Part shown: one piece after another, positions 7,968 through 16,516 of the stretch
Numbering within the stretch: the first letter of the stretch is position 1
Layout of the letters: every line of letters begins with the position of its first letter
Assembly (NCBI RefSeq): GCF_030817535.1
Contig: NZ_JAUSZL010000002.1
Location: 3,100,001 to 3,164,000, forward strand
Reading direction: 5' to 3'
DNA: 64,000 nucleotides
Source of the DNA: Streptomyces sp. V3I8
GTDB taxonomy: Bacteria > Actinomycetota > Actinomycetes > Streptomycetales > Streptomycetaceae
Position numbers and translations under genes: made by a program
The notes under the pieces: model-generated
Database searches by the model: none
What the model saw: the letters and a program-made list of their open reading frames with translations, nothing else
Told to the model about the DNA's origin: nothing

Positions 7968-9146
7968 CTAGTAGACCGGCTTCTGCGGCTCGATCTGGTG
8001 GACCCAGCCGATCACGCCGCCGCCCACGTGCACGGCGTCGGAGAATCCGGCCGACTTGAGGACCGCGAGGACCTCCGCGCTGCGGACACCCGTCTTGCAG
8101 TGCAGGACGATCTTCTTGTCCTGCGGGAGGGTCTCCAGGGCGGTGCCCATGAGGAATTCGTTCTTCGGGATCAGCTTCGCGCCGGGGATCGAGACGATCT
8201 CGTACTCGTTGATCTCGCGGACGTCGATGATCTCGATGTTCTCGCCGTCGTCGATCCACTCCTTGAGCTGCTTGGGAGTGATCGTCGAGCCGGCGGCCGC
8301 CTCCTGGGCCTCCTCGGACACGACGCCGCAGAAGGCCTCGTAGTCGATGAGTTCGGTGACGGTGGGGTTCTCGCCGCAGACCGCGCAGTCCGGGTCCTTG
8401 CGGACCTTGACCTGGCGGTACTGCATCTCCAGGGCGTCGTAGATCATCAGGCGGCCGACGAGCGGCTCACCGATGCCCGCGAGGAGCTTGATGGCCTCGT
8501 TGACCTGGATGGAGCCGATGGACGCGCACAGCACGCCGAGGACGCCGCCCTCGGCGCAGGAGGGGACCATGCCGGGGGGCGGGGGCTCCGGGTACAGGCA
8601 GCGGTAGCAGGGACCGTGCTCGGACCAGAAGACGGAGGCCTGGCCGTCGAAGCGGTAGATGGAGCCCCAGACGTACGGCTTGTTGAGCAGCACGCACGCG
8701 TCGTTGACCAGGTAGCGGGTCGCGAAGTTGTCCGTGCCGTCGACGATCAGGTCGTACTGGCTGAAGATCTCCATCACGTTCTCGGCCTCGAGCCGCTCTT
8801 CGTGAAGGACCACGTTCACATAGGGGTTGATGCCGACCACGCTGTCGCGCGCCGACTCGGCCTTGGAACGGCCGATGTCCGCCTGACTGTGGATGATCTG
8901 GCGCTGCAGGTTGGACTCGTCGACCTCGTCGAACTCCACGATGCCGAGCGTGCCCACGCCTGCGGCGGCCAGGTACATCAGCGCCGGCGAACCCAGGCCG
9001 CCGGCGCCCACACAGAGCACCTTGGCGTTCTTCAGCCGCTTCTGCCCGTCCATGCCCACGTCGGGGATGATCAGGTGGCGGGAGTACCTGCGGACCTCGT
9101 CTACGGTGAGCTCAGCAGCTGGCTCGACCAGGGGTGGCAGCGACAC
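7968..9146 (-). CDS. moeZ: Adenylyltransferase/sulfurtransferase MoeZ
   Basis: 392 residues. An E1-like ThiF/MoeB domain (1-270) has the nucleotide motif GAGGLGSPA, the RQIIHSQ segment and two CxxC zinc pairs (CYRC and CAVC). A C-terminal rhodanese domain (about 290-392) has the persulfide cysteine in HCKTGVRSA. MoeZ adenylates the C-terminal glycine of sulfur-carrier proteins and sulfurates them for molybdopterin and, in actinomycetes, for cysteine, thio-natural-product and other sulfur-transfer routes. It is monocistronic or follows the polysaccharide genes after 63 bases. The 392-residue length is typical. Confidence 0.95.
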   Translation of the reverse strand: MSLPPLVEPAAELTVDEVRRYSRHLIIPDVGMDGQKRLKNAKVLCVGAGGLGSPALMYLAAAGVGTLGIVEFDEVDESNLQRQIIHSQADIGRSKAESARDSVVGINPYVNVVLHEERLEAENVMEIFSQYDLIVDGTDNFATRYLVNDACVLLNKPYVWGSIYRFDGQASVFWSEHGPCYRCLYPEPPPPGMVPSCAEGGVLGVLCASIGSIQVNEAIKLLAGIGEPLVGRLMIYDALEMQYRQVKVRKDPDCAVCGENPTVTELIDYEAFCGVVSEEAQEAAAGSTITPKQLKEWIDDGENIEIIDVREINEYEIVSIPGAKLIPKNEFLMGTALETLPQDKKIVLHCKTGVRSAEVLAVLKSAGFSDAVHVGGGVIGWVHQIEPQKPVY

Positions 9147-9209
9147 GGGGACTCCGTTGGTCGGTCGATCACTACGATTGTTCTCCCCGTAACACTGCCA
9201 CGCCCTTCT

Positions 9210-9959
9210 TCATTCCGAGACACCCGTTCCGATGCGCGAGACGATTTCGTCCCAGTAGCCGGGCAGGCTCTCCCAGGGGTCGGCCGTGCCCCCTCGATCG
9301 GTGCGGTCGGTGAAGTAGATCGTCGAGGCTCCCTGCCAGCGCGCGATGCGCAGGGCCTCGTCGAGATGCCCCCTCGGCATGCCGTGCACGAAGTGACAGA
9401 AGCGCTCGGGCGGATACTCGGCGGTCCACTCCGCCACCTGCGACCAGCGGTAGTCGCTCCAGGGTCCGGAGAAGGTCACCAACTGGTCGGCCGCCTCGGC
9501 GTAGCCGGGATGCGGATGGGTGCCGTGGCCGAGGACGACGTGAGCGTCGCCGAGGAGTCCCCTCAGGGTGCCGACCGTGCGCCGGACCTCCGGGAGGGCT
9601 GTCCGCTCCGCGGGACAGCGGTCCAGGAGGAAGCCGTCGACCTGGTACCAGTCGAGGTAGCGGTGCGCGTCGGAGACGAGTTCACCGAAGGAGCGTGCGC
9701 CGTACGTCACGTCCAGATGGCCGAGGACGCGGGTGCCCGCGTTGCGCAGGCGTCCGGCGGCTTCCAGGCAGTGCGGATCGGGGCGGGCGCCGGGTCCGCC
9801 GGAGACGTTCAGGACGACCCAGTGCAAAGGGGTTCCGCGGCGGGTGAGCGCGCCCCATTCGGTGGGGGCGACCAGGGGGTGCGCATAGCCGGGGACACCG
9901 AAGCCGATCCGCAGGTCCGTGCCGGCGGCGCCGGTCGCGGTGCTGGTCAGATACGACAT
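9210..9959 (-). CDS. Spherulation-specific family 4 protein (spherulin-4/GH135-like glycosidase)
   Basis: 249 residues, a single alpha/beta barrel of the spherulin-4 family: GFGVPGYAHP at the N-terminus, LGHLDVTYGARS, and YQVDGFLLDRCP carrying the conserved aspartate of the family. Fungal members (Sph3, GH135) cut alpha-1,4-linked N-acetylgalactosamine polymers, and the hydrolase part of bacterial PelA is distantly related. No signal peptide is visible, so either it acts inside or export is not classical. The residue after the conserved aspartate is arginine where I remember glutamate in many members. Its ATG lies inside the end of the epimerase gene (13-base overlap), so the two are coupled. 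Confidence 0.8.
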   Translation of the reverse strand: MSYLTSTATGAAGTDLRIGFGVPGYAHPLVAPTEWGALTRRGTPLHWVVLNVSGGPGARPDPHCLEAAGRLRNAGTRVLGHLDVTYGARSFGELVSDAHRYLDWYQVDGFLLDRCPAERTALPEVRRTVGTLRGLLGDAHVVLGHGTHPHPGYAEAADQLVTFSGPWSDYRWSQVAEWTAEYPPERFCHFVHGMPRGHLDEALRIARWQGASTIYFTDRTDRGGTADPWESLPGYWDEIVSRIGTGVSE

Positions 9960-10906
9960 GCGGCCTCCATCCAGATGTCGGCGAGGGATTCCTCGAGGTT
10001 GATCCGGGGCCGCCAGCCGAGCCGGTCGCGTGCGGTGCGCACGTCGGCCTGCTGCCAGCTGCCGCAGCCGTCCGGGTAGGGGTACGCGGCCGGGGCCATG
10101 TGCTCCGCTTCGGAGCGGGGGTGGCCGATGGACGGCCTGACAGGGCCGGGAGGCCCGTCGAGTTCGTGAAGGGCGCCGGCGTATCCGGCGACCCGCGCGA
10201 GGACCGAGGCGGCGTCGCGCAGGCGTACCGCGCGACCGGATCCGATGTTGATGACGCCCTGTGCGGCGGAGAGGGAGGCGGCATGGACGGCACGGGCGAC
10301 GTCGCGTACGTCGATGAAGTCGCGCTGGACGCCGAGGCCGGTGAGTTTGAGTTCGCCGTCACCGGACTGCATGGCGCGGCGCATCGCTTCGGCGAGGCGT
10401 CCGAGGGGCGAGCCCGCCGGGGTGCCGGGTCCGCAGGGCGAGAACACCCGCAGGACGACGGCGTCCAGGCCGGATCCGAGGACCAGTTCGGTGGCGGCGA
10501 GCTTGCTGACGCCGTAGGGGCCGCCGGGGCGGGGCACCGCGTCCTCGGCCGTGGAGGAACCGGGCTGGCTGGGGCCGTACTCCGCGCCGCAGCCGATCTG
10601 CACGAGGCGTGCCCCGCAACCGCTGCGGCGCAGGGCCTCGCAGACGGTGGCGACGGCGACGGTGTTGTGCCGGGTGAGTTCGCGGGCGCCGCCACGGGTG
10701 GCGCCCGCGCAGTTGACGACGACCCCGGGGTGCACCGCGTCCAGGAAGCGGGTGAGCGCTCCCGGGCTGCCGCTCGCGAGGTCGAAGCGCACGTCCGCGT
10801 CGTCGCCCCGGCCGAGTGCGGTGAGCTGCACGGCCGGGTCGGCGAGGAGTCGGTCGGCGACGAACCGGCCCAGGTATCCGTTGGCTCCGATCAGCAGCAC
10901 CCTCAT
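9947..10906 (-). CDS. NAD-dependent sugar-nucleotide epimerase/dehydratase
   Basis: 319 residues, extended short-chain dehydrogenase fold. The dinucleotide motif is at the N-terminus (GANGYLGR), the catalytic tyrosine and lysine are in PYGVSK, and an arginine-rich substrate end follows (RDFIDVRDVA). Such enzymes interconvert UDP-sugars. Beside a PelF-like transferase and a spherulin-4 glycosidase, a UDP-GlcNAc/UDP-GalNAc 4-epimerase role like PelX is the natural guess, but the substrate is not determined by the sequence. The start overlaps the stop of a 15-codon upstream ORF as ATGA. Confidence 0.85.
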   Translation of the reverse strand: MRVLLIGANGYLGRFVADRLLADPAVQLTALGRGDDADVRFDLASGSPGALTRFLDAVHPGVVVNCAGATRGGARELTRHNTVAVATVCEALRRSGCGARLVQIGCGAEYGPSQPGSSTAEDAVPRPGGPYGVSKLAATELVLGSGLDAVVLRVFSPCGPGTPAGSPLGRLAEAMRRAMQSGDGELKLTGLGVQRDFIDVRDVARAVHAASLSAAQGVINIGSGRAVRLRDAASVLARVAGYAGALHELDGPPGPVRPSIGHPRSEAEHMAPAAYPYPDGCGSWQQADVRTARDRLGWRPRINLEESLADIWMEAACRI

Positions 10907-10950
10907 CGGGCGGCTCCCGGGGCGGACTCTCCGATGCGGAGGGTGATCAT
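10903..10950 (-). CDS. 15-codon upstream ORF translationally coupled to the epimerase
   Basis: ATG at 10950 is preceded by the strong ribosome site GAAGGAGA. The frame encodes MITLRIGESAPGAAR and its TGA shares ATGA with the epimerase start at 10906. The epimerase itself has no good independent ribosome site, so the small ORF probably delivers ribosomes to it. It sits at the end of the 150-base gap after the membrane-protein gene. Peptide function, if any, is unknown. Confidence 0.5.
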   Translation of the reverse strand: MITLRIGESAPGAAR

Positions 10951-11056
10951 CTGGTGTTCTCCTTCAGGGTGTTGCCATGGGGCGTTCGGAAGGCCCGCGG
11001 TGTCGGCCCCGCGGGAAGGGGTGCGCTCGGCCGGAAGGCCGAGAGTCGGTGGGGGT

Positions 11057-12643
11057 TCACGGCGCGTCGCCGCGTACCGCGTGGGCCGAGGCCCGGGTGA
11101 GGGTCCTGCTCGCGTGGAGCAGCAGGACGAGCGCCGCGGCTCCGCACACGAGAGCCGGGACCGCGCCCGCCCCCCAGGCGTCGGTCACGGTCCCGACCGG
11201 CACGGCCAGCGCCTCGCAGCCGGGCAGTCGGCCCGCGAAGACGCTCAGCGCTGCCAGCGCCTCGCCCACACCCGCGAGCGCGAGGACGACGGCGGGGGCG
11301 TGGGTGAATCCGTGCACGGTGAGGAGCCGGGCGAGCAGGAGGAGCGCGCCGAGGGCGCCTGCTCCGGCGTAGGCGGCGGGCTCGTGCAGTGCTGCCCCGC
11401 TCAGGGCGAGCAGGCCGCCGAGGGCGCAGAGGAACAGCCCGAACACGCCCAGGAGCAGGGGCCGCGCGGAGGCGGCGAAATCGTCCAGGGCGCGGCTGGT
11501 GGCGAGTCGGCGCCGGGCGCGTACGGCGAAGAGGTGTGCGCACCAGGCCGCGGGGGCGCAGGCGGCGGTGAGGGCCAGGACGGACGCGAGGGCGATCGGC
11601 CAGGGGCTGTCGGGGCCGCCGGTGGGCGGTCCGTCGGGGCCGCCCGCCAGGCCCGTGGTGAGCATGCCGTCGCCGAGGAGGGCGTAGGCGAGGAGCCAGC
11701 AGGTCCACGCGCGGGTGGACGGCGTCGGGGACCAGGCCGGGACGGCGTGCAGGGGGCCGCGGCCGAGGGCCGCGCGCAGGCCGAGGGCCACCGCGAGTAC
11801 GCCCACGACGGTCACCGCGAGGCGCGGCCGTCCCTCGGTGTACCGCAGGCCGGCCACGGCTGCCGCGCAGAGGGCGCCGGGCAGCAGGGCGAGTACGGCC
11901 CAGTCGGCACGGGCCCTCGGGGCGCCGGGTGTCTCGGCCGTAGGTGCCGTGTCGCCGGCGCGGGGCACGCGTGCGTACATCTCCTCGGCGAGCGAGAAGA
12001 CGTCCCGGTGCCGGAAGCGCGTGGCGGTCCGGTCGGTCACGCCGTGCGCCTCCAGGCCCGCGGCGATCTCCAGGGGGTCCACCGCGCGCTCGCACAGTTC
12101 CCGGTGACGGTGCATCAGGGCCTTCACCGGGTCGGCGGCACCGCGACGGTCGGCAATATCACGACGGTCGGCGGGCATCCGGTCGGCGGGCATCCGGTCG
12201 GCAGGCATGTGGTCGGCGGGCATGTGGTCGGCGGGAGCTTGCGGCGCACAGGCGGTGAGCTCCCGGTCGACGGGACCGCGATCCGTGGGGCCACCGTCAG
12301 GAGCGGCGGTCTCCCGTACGGCGGGGGAAGCCGGCCGTACGGTGGCGGAGGTCTCCTCCGTGACCGTCACGGCGTCCCACCTGAGCCGGGTGGCCGCCGT
12401 CGCCGACGGCTCGGGCCGCGCCTGCGGCACCTGGGCCGCGACGGGCCGGTCCAATCGGTCCGGCCGGTCCGGCGGCTCCGCTCGGGCGTCCGCGACGCGC
12501 GACTGGCCCAACTGCACGTCCACCACCCGCGTCTCGCCCGGCTGGACGTCGACCACCCTGGTCTCCCCGACCTCGGCGGCCGTGTCCCGCTGGTCCTCGG
12601 CGTCACCCGCCCGGCCGGCGTCCTCGAACCGTCGTCGGCTCAC
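11057..12643 (-). CDS. Multi-pass membrane protein of a polysaccharide locus, function unknown
   Basis: About 528 residues. Residues 1-190 are low complexity, including repeats of the type RVVDVQ and five runs of PADHM/PADRM. A short helical domain follows (about 195-240, DPLEIAAGLEAHG then HRDVFSLAEEMYARVP), then about eight membrane helices to the C-terminus. GTG at 12643 overlaps the glycosyltransferase stop as GTGA and is 5 bases from GGGGAGGGG; GTG 12646 is also possible. Position suggests a role in export or assembly of the polymer, as PelG or PelE have in Pel systems, but I see no recognisable PelG similarity and it has fewer helices than the MATE-like PelG. Confidence 0.7.
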   Translation of the reverse strand: MSRRRFEDAGRAGDAEDQRDTAAEVGETRVVDVQPGETRVVDVQLGQSRVADARAEPPDRPDRLDRPVAAQVPQARPEPSATAATRLRWDAVTVTEETSATVRPASPAVRETAAPDGGPTDRGPVDRELTACAPQAPADHMPADHMPADRMPADRMPADRRDIADRRGAADPVKALMHRHRELCERAVDPLEIAAGLEAHGVTDRTATRFRHRDVFSLAEEMYARVPRAGDTAPTAETPGAPRARADWAVLALLPGALCAAAVAGLRYTEGRPRLAVTVVGVLAVALGLRAALGRGPLHAVPAWSPTPSTRAWTCWLLAYALLGDGMLTTGLAGGPDGPPTGGPDSPWPIALASVLALTAACAPAAWCAHLFAVRARRRLATSRALDDFAASARPLLLGVFGLFLCALGGLLALSGAALHEPAAYAGAGALGALLLLARLLTVHGFTHAPAVVLALAGVGEALAALSVFAGRLPGCEALAVPVGTVTDAWGAGAVPALVCGAAALVLLLHASRTLTRASAHAVRGDAP

Positions 12644-14532
12644 CACGGCCCCTCCCCCGCGCGCACCGGTTCGTCCGGGACGGCCGAGGTGGAAGGGGTG
12701 AAGGAGGCGGCGGACGCGGCCGTGGCGGAGCCCGGGGCGCGTCCCCATGGGACGCCTCGTACCGGTGGTCCCGCCGCCCATCCCGGTCCTGGTCTTCCGG
12801 CCACCGGACGCGTTCCGGACCCCGTCCACCGGCCCGGCACGTGCGCCTCGGCGGGTGTGGCGAACGGAAGGGGATCACCTGACGCGCCGACCACGACCCG
12901 CCGGACCGGACAGCGCGAGACGATCTCGAGGTAAATGCCGTGAAATGCCATGATGTTCTGTTCGACGGTGAACAGCTCGAGCGCCCGGGCGCGGGCCGCG
13001 GCGCCCAGCCGCGAGCGGCGGCGCGGGTCGCGCAGGAGGGTGACGCACGCCTCGGCCAGCGCGCGCGGATCACCTGGCGGGACCACGAGTCCCGTACCGC
13101 CGATGACCTCGACGACCGCGCCGACGTCCGTGGAGACCGTGGCGCGGCCGGAGAACATCGCTTCGACCAGGCTGATCGGAAAGCCCTCGACGGCACTGGA
13201 CAGGACGACGAGGGCGCCCGACGCGTAGGCCTCCGCAAGGGTGGGCACCTCCGGTCCGCCGATCTCCTCGAAGGAGACGGGGTTGTCGCCGACCGCGTGC
13301 ACGCCACCGCCCTCGTCGGGGAAGAGCTCTGCGGCCAGCGCCCTGCAGTGCGCCAGGTACGTGGCGCCCTCCGGCCCGTCCGCGGGCGCGCCGACGATGC
13401 GCAGCCGCGTCTTCGGCTCCTCCTTGCGGATCTCCGCGAAGGCGTGCAGCAGCGAGGTCAGGTCCTTGGCGGGTTCGATGCGCCCGACCCACACCAGGGT
13501 GTCCGGGTCGGCGCACTCGGCGCCTTCGCCCACCTCCGGGAAGCGGGACGCCTCCATGCCGGGATAGACGGTACGGATCCTGGCCCGGTCGGCTCCGCAG
13601 CGCTCCTGCCAGCGGCGGGCGTGGGTGTTGCCGGGCGTGATGACCTCGGCCCGCCGGTACGCCTCCGCGGCCAGTCTGCCGTGGAACGCCGCGAGCAGGG
13701 CGCGCGCCGGAGCCGACGCCGTACGCCCCTCCATGTCCTCGTGCGAGCCCAGGTAGTGCGCCCGCAGTTGCACCCCGTACTCCGTGACCAACAGGGGGAC
13801 GTCCGAGAAGTGATGGGCGAGCAGTCCCGGCAGGGCGGCCGCTCCGCCGGACGTGGCGTGGCACAGGTCGACCGAGCCGAGCCCGTCGTCCGCGTACCAG
13901 TCGAGGGAGAGGGGGCGAAGCGTGCGCTCCACCTGGGCGACGACGGTGAGCAGGTCGGACACGCGTGCGGTGCGCGCGGCACGCAGTGCGCCGGGCGCCC
14001 GGCAGGCGCGTTCGAGGGCGCGCACGGCGGTCTCGGAGCGCAGGGCGCCGACCAGGCCGCCCTCGTCGCGGGCCAGTTCGGCGAGCCCGTAGAGCGCGTC
14101 GCCGAAACGGTCCGCCGCGCCTGCGGGGGCGTTCCCGGCCCCCCGCCCGGCTTCGGCGGATCCCACAGGACCCTTGCCGGAGCCGGAGCCAGGGCCGGAA
14201 CCGGAACCGGAACCGTGCTCGACGGCGCCACCGAGCGTGTCGCCCGCGCATATGGCGGCGGTCAGTTCCCCGTAGCAGTCGGCGAACCGGCGGCGCGCCC
14301 GTCGCCCGTATCCGACGCCGTCGTCCTCCGCCGTCCAGAGCGGGGCGGTGCGCACGCGGCTGACCTGGGAGGGGAGCTGGATCCAGCCCTCGTCCTCCTG
14401 CTGCTGGCTGCGACTCAGGGCGTAGATGTCGAACTCGTGCTGCCCGAGCCCGCGTACGAGCCGGTCGCACCAGAGCCTCGCCTCACCGCTCACATACGGA
14501 TAGCCACCCTCCGTAAGCAGTCCTATGCGCAC
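12640..14532 (-). CDS. PelF-like glycosyltransferase (GT4, DUF3492 N-terminal domain)
   Basis: 630 residues. The N-terminus (RIGLLTEGGYPYVSGEA) is the hallmark of the DUF3492/PelF family. The C-terminal GT-B half has VGRIEPAKDL and the EX7E motif in VEGFPISLVEAM. PelF uses UDP-sugars (UDP-GalNAc in Pel synthesis) in the cytoplasm. Two additions are unusual: a Gly-Ser-Pro linker near residues 105-140 and a low-complexity tail of about 70 residues after the catalytic domain. GTG 14532 is the start. It is first of four genes read leftwards (transferase, membrane protein, epimerase, glycosidase). The 190-base gap from the ABC operon leaves room for a promoter. Confidence 0.88.
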   Translation of the reverse strand: MRIGLLTEGGYPYVSGEARLWCDRLVRGLGQHEFDIYALSRSQQQEDEGWIQLPSQVSRVRTAPLWTAEDDGVGYGRRARRRFADCYGELTAAICAGDTLGGAVEHGSGSGSGPGSGSGKGPVGSAEAGRGAGNAPAGAADRFGDALYGLAELARDEGGLVGALRSETAVRALERACRAPGALRAARTARVSDLLTVVAQVERTLRPLSLDWYADDGLGSVDLCHATSGGAAALPGLLAHHFSDVPLLVTEYGVQLRAHYLGSHEDMEGRTASAPARALLAAFHGRLAAEAYRRAEVITPGNTHARRWQERCGADRARIRTVYPGMEASRFPEVGEGAECADPDTLVWVGRIEPAKDLTSLLHAFAEIRKEEPKTRLRIVGAPADGPEGATYLAHCRALAAELFPDEGGGVHAVGDNPVSFEEIGGPEVPTLAEAYASGALVVLSSAVEGFPISLVEAMFSGRATVSTDVGAVVEVIGGTGLVVPPGDPRALAEACVTLLRDPRRRSRLGAAARARALELFTVEQNIMAFHGIYLEIVSRCPVRRVVVGASGDPLPFATPAEAHVPGRWTGSGTRPVAGRPGPGWAAGPPVRGVPWGRAPGSATAASAASFTPSTSAVPDEPVRAGEGPW

Positions 14533-14722
14533 GACCGCACTCCCGATCTCCCGTATGGGGAGCCGCCGTTGACTCGGCGGCTCGCAGCGGGACGAACGTA
14601 TGCGGACATGGCGGTGGTACGACGGACGGTTGTCCGTCGCACCACCAAAAGGGGTGAACGGTCGTAACTTTCCGGTGCGAGTCGCGTTCCGTCGCGCTAA
14701 GAGATCAAGCGAACACGTTTCG

Positions 14723-16516
14723 TCATACCGCGGTCAGTTGTCGGCGGGCGGTCCGGCGGGTCGCGCGACGGGCGGCGGCGACCGCCGGATCGAGCGCGGG
14801 GACAGCGGCGAGCAGCTGTTTCGTGTACGGGTCCCGGGGTGACCCGTACACCTCGTCGGCGGGGCCGTACTCGACAATCCGGCCGCGGCGCATCACCGCG
14901 ACGCTGTCGCTCACCTGGCGTACCACCGCCAGGTCGTGGGCCACGAAGACCAGGGCGAGGCCGAGTTCGCGGCGCAGTTCGTCGAGGAGGGCGACCACCT
15001 GGGCCTGGGTGGTGACATCGAGCGCCGAGACCGGCTCGTCGCACACGATGACCCGCGGGTCGGCGGCGAGGGCCCGCGCGATACCCACGCGCTGGCGCTG
15101 ACCGCCGCTGAACTCGTGCGGATAGCGGTCGTAGTGCGCCCCTTCGAGCCCCACCCGCTCCAGCAGTTCCCGTACGCGCCCTCGGATGTGCGCTTCGTCC
15201 CTGCCGCGTTCCCGGCCGGGCCCGGGCGGAGCCGCTCCCCTGCCGCGTGCGCGTGCCCGCAGGGGGTCGGCGATCGTCTCGCCCACGCTGCGGCGGGGGT
15301 TGAGGGAGGAGACGGGATCCTGGAAGACCATTTGCACGTCGGGGCGGACGCCGCCGCCGGGGACGATCCGCCCCGCCGTCGGTTCCAGCAGGCCGACCAG
15401 CATGCGGCCCAGCGTCGTCTTGCCGCTGCCGCTCTCCCCGACGATGCCGAGCGTCTCGCCCCGGCGGACGGTCAGCGACACGTCGTCGACCGCCGCGAAC
15501 GCGCGCTTCCCGCGGCCGAACTCGCGCCGCAGCCCGATGGCCTCCAGCACGACAGCGCCCGCCGCGCCACCGTCCGGCACGACAGCGTCCGCCGCGCCAC
15601 CGTCCGGCACGACAACGCCCGCCGGGCCGCCGGACACCGGCCGGGAGGCCGGTCCGGCCCCCGGTCCGGCAGCGCCCGGGGCGGCGCCCGCGGCAGCACC
15701 GGGGGCTGCCGCACCGGCACCCGGCACCGCGGCGCGGCGCGGCGCGCCCACCCGCGGTACCGCCGCCAGCAGTGCGCGCGTGTAGGGGGCCGTCGGCTCC
15801 CCCAGGACCCGGGCGACAGGGCCGTGTTCGACCGTGCGGCCGTGCCGCATGACCAGGATGTCGTCGGCGCTCTCCGCGGCGACGCCCACGTCGTGGGTGA
15901 CGAGGAGGAGGCCCATGCCCGTTTCCTCGCGGAGCGTGTACAGCAGGTCGAGGATCTGGGCCTGGACGGTGACGTCCAGCGCGGTCGTCGGCTCGTCGGC
16001 GATCAGCAGGTCCGGCTCGCAGGCCAGCGCCATCGCGATCAGGGCGCGCTGGCGCATCCCGCCGCTGAACTCGTGCGGACGGGAGCGGGACCGCAGCCCC
16101 GCGTCCGCGATGCCCACCCGGTCCAGGACCTCCACGGCACGCGCGCGTGCCGCCCGCCGGGACGCCCGCGTGTGCACGCGGTACACCTCGGCGATCTGGT
16201 CCCCGATCGCGTAGTACGGGTCGAGCGACGACAGCGGGTCCTGGAAGACCATCGCGGCCCGCGCCCCGCGCAGCCGCCGCAGTTCGTCCTCCGACGCCCG
16301 CTGTACGTCGACTCCGGCGACCTCCACCGAGCCGCCGACGCGCGCTCCCGTACCGCGGTGCAGCCCGAGCAGGGCCGAGGCGACCGTGGACTTGCCCGAG
16401 CCGGACTCCCCGACCAGGGCGAGCGCGGCACCCCTCTCCAGGCTGAAGGACAACCCGTCCACGGCTCGCAGTCCGCCGAACCCGACGGTGAGATCGGTTA
16501 CTTCGACCAGGCTCAT
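14723..16516 (-). CDS. Peptide-type ABC importer ATPase, fused DppD-DppF
   Basis: 597 residues containing two complete ABC ATPase domains. The first has GESGSGKSTVASALLG, signature FSGGMRQRA and Walker B LLIADEPTT. The second has GESGSGKTTLGRML, FSGGQRQRVG and VIVCDEPVSALD. A proline/alanine/glycine-rich linker of about 70 residues with repeated VVPDGGAA joins them. It energises uptake through the two permeases encoded upstream. ATG 16516 overlaps the permease stop as ATGA, so the operon is coupled. The substrate is likely an oligopeptide or similar compound, and the ATPase does not reveal which. Confidence 0.92.
   Translation of the reverse strand: MSLVEVTDLTVGFGGLRAVDGLSFSLERGAALALVGESGSGKSTVASALLGLHRGTGARVGGSVEVAGVDVQRASEDELRRLRGARAAMVFQDPLSSLDPYYAIGDQIAEVYRVHTRASRRAARARAVEVLDRVGIADAGLRSRSRPHEFSGGMRQRALIAMALACEPDLLIADEPTTALDVTVQAQILDLLYTLREETGMGLLLVTHDVGVAAESADDILVMRHGRTVEHGPVARVLGEPTAPYTRALLAAVPRVGAPRRAAVPGAGAAAPGAAAGAAPGAAGPGAGPASRPVSGGPAGVVVPDGGAADAVVPDGGAAGAVVLEAIGLRREFGRGKRAFAAVDDVSLTVRRGETLGIVGESGSGKTTLGRMLVGLLEPTAGRIVPGGGVRPDVQMVFQDPVSSLNPRRSVGETIADPLRARARGRGAAPPGPGRERGRDEAHIRGRVRELLERVGLEGAHYDRYPHEFSGGQRQRVGIARALAADPRVIVCDEPVSALDVTTQAQVVALLDELRRELGLALVFVAHDLAVVRQVSDSVAVMRRGRIVEYGPADEVYGSPRDPYTKQLLAAVPALDPAVAAARRATRRTARRQLTAV

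Noticed and set aside
7491..10079. An 862-codon open frame on the plus strand opposite moeZ and the spherulin-4 gene
   Set aside because: It is the reverse of strongly recognisable genes, has shadow-type Arg/Val/Asp-rich composition, and no ribosome site or motif.
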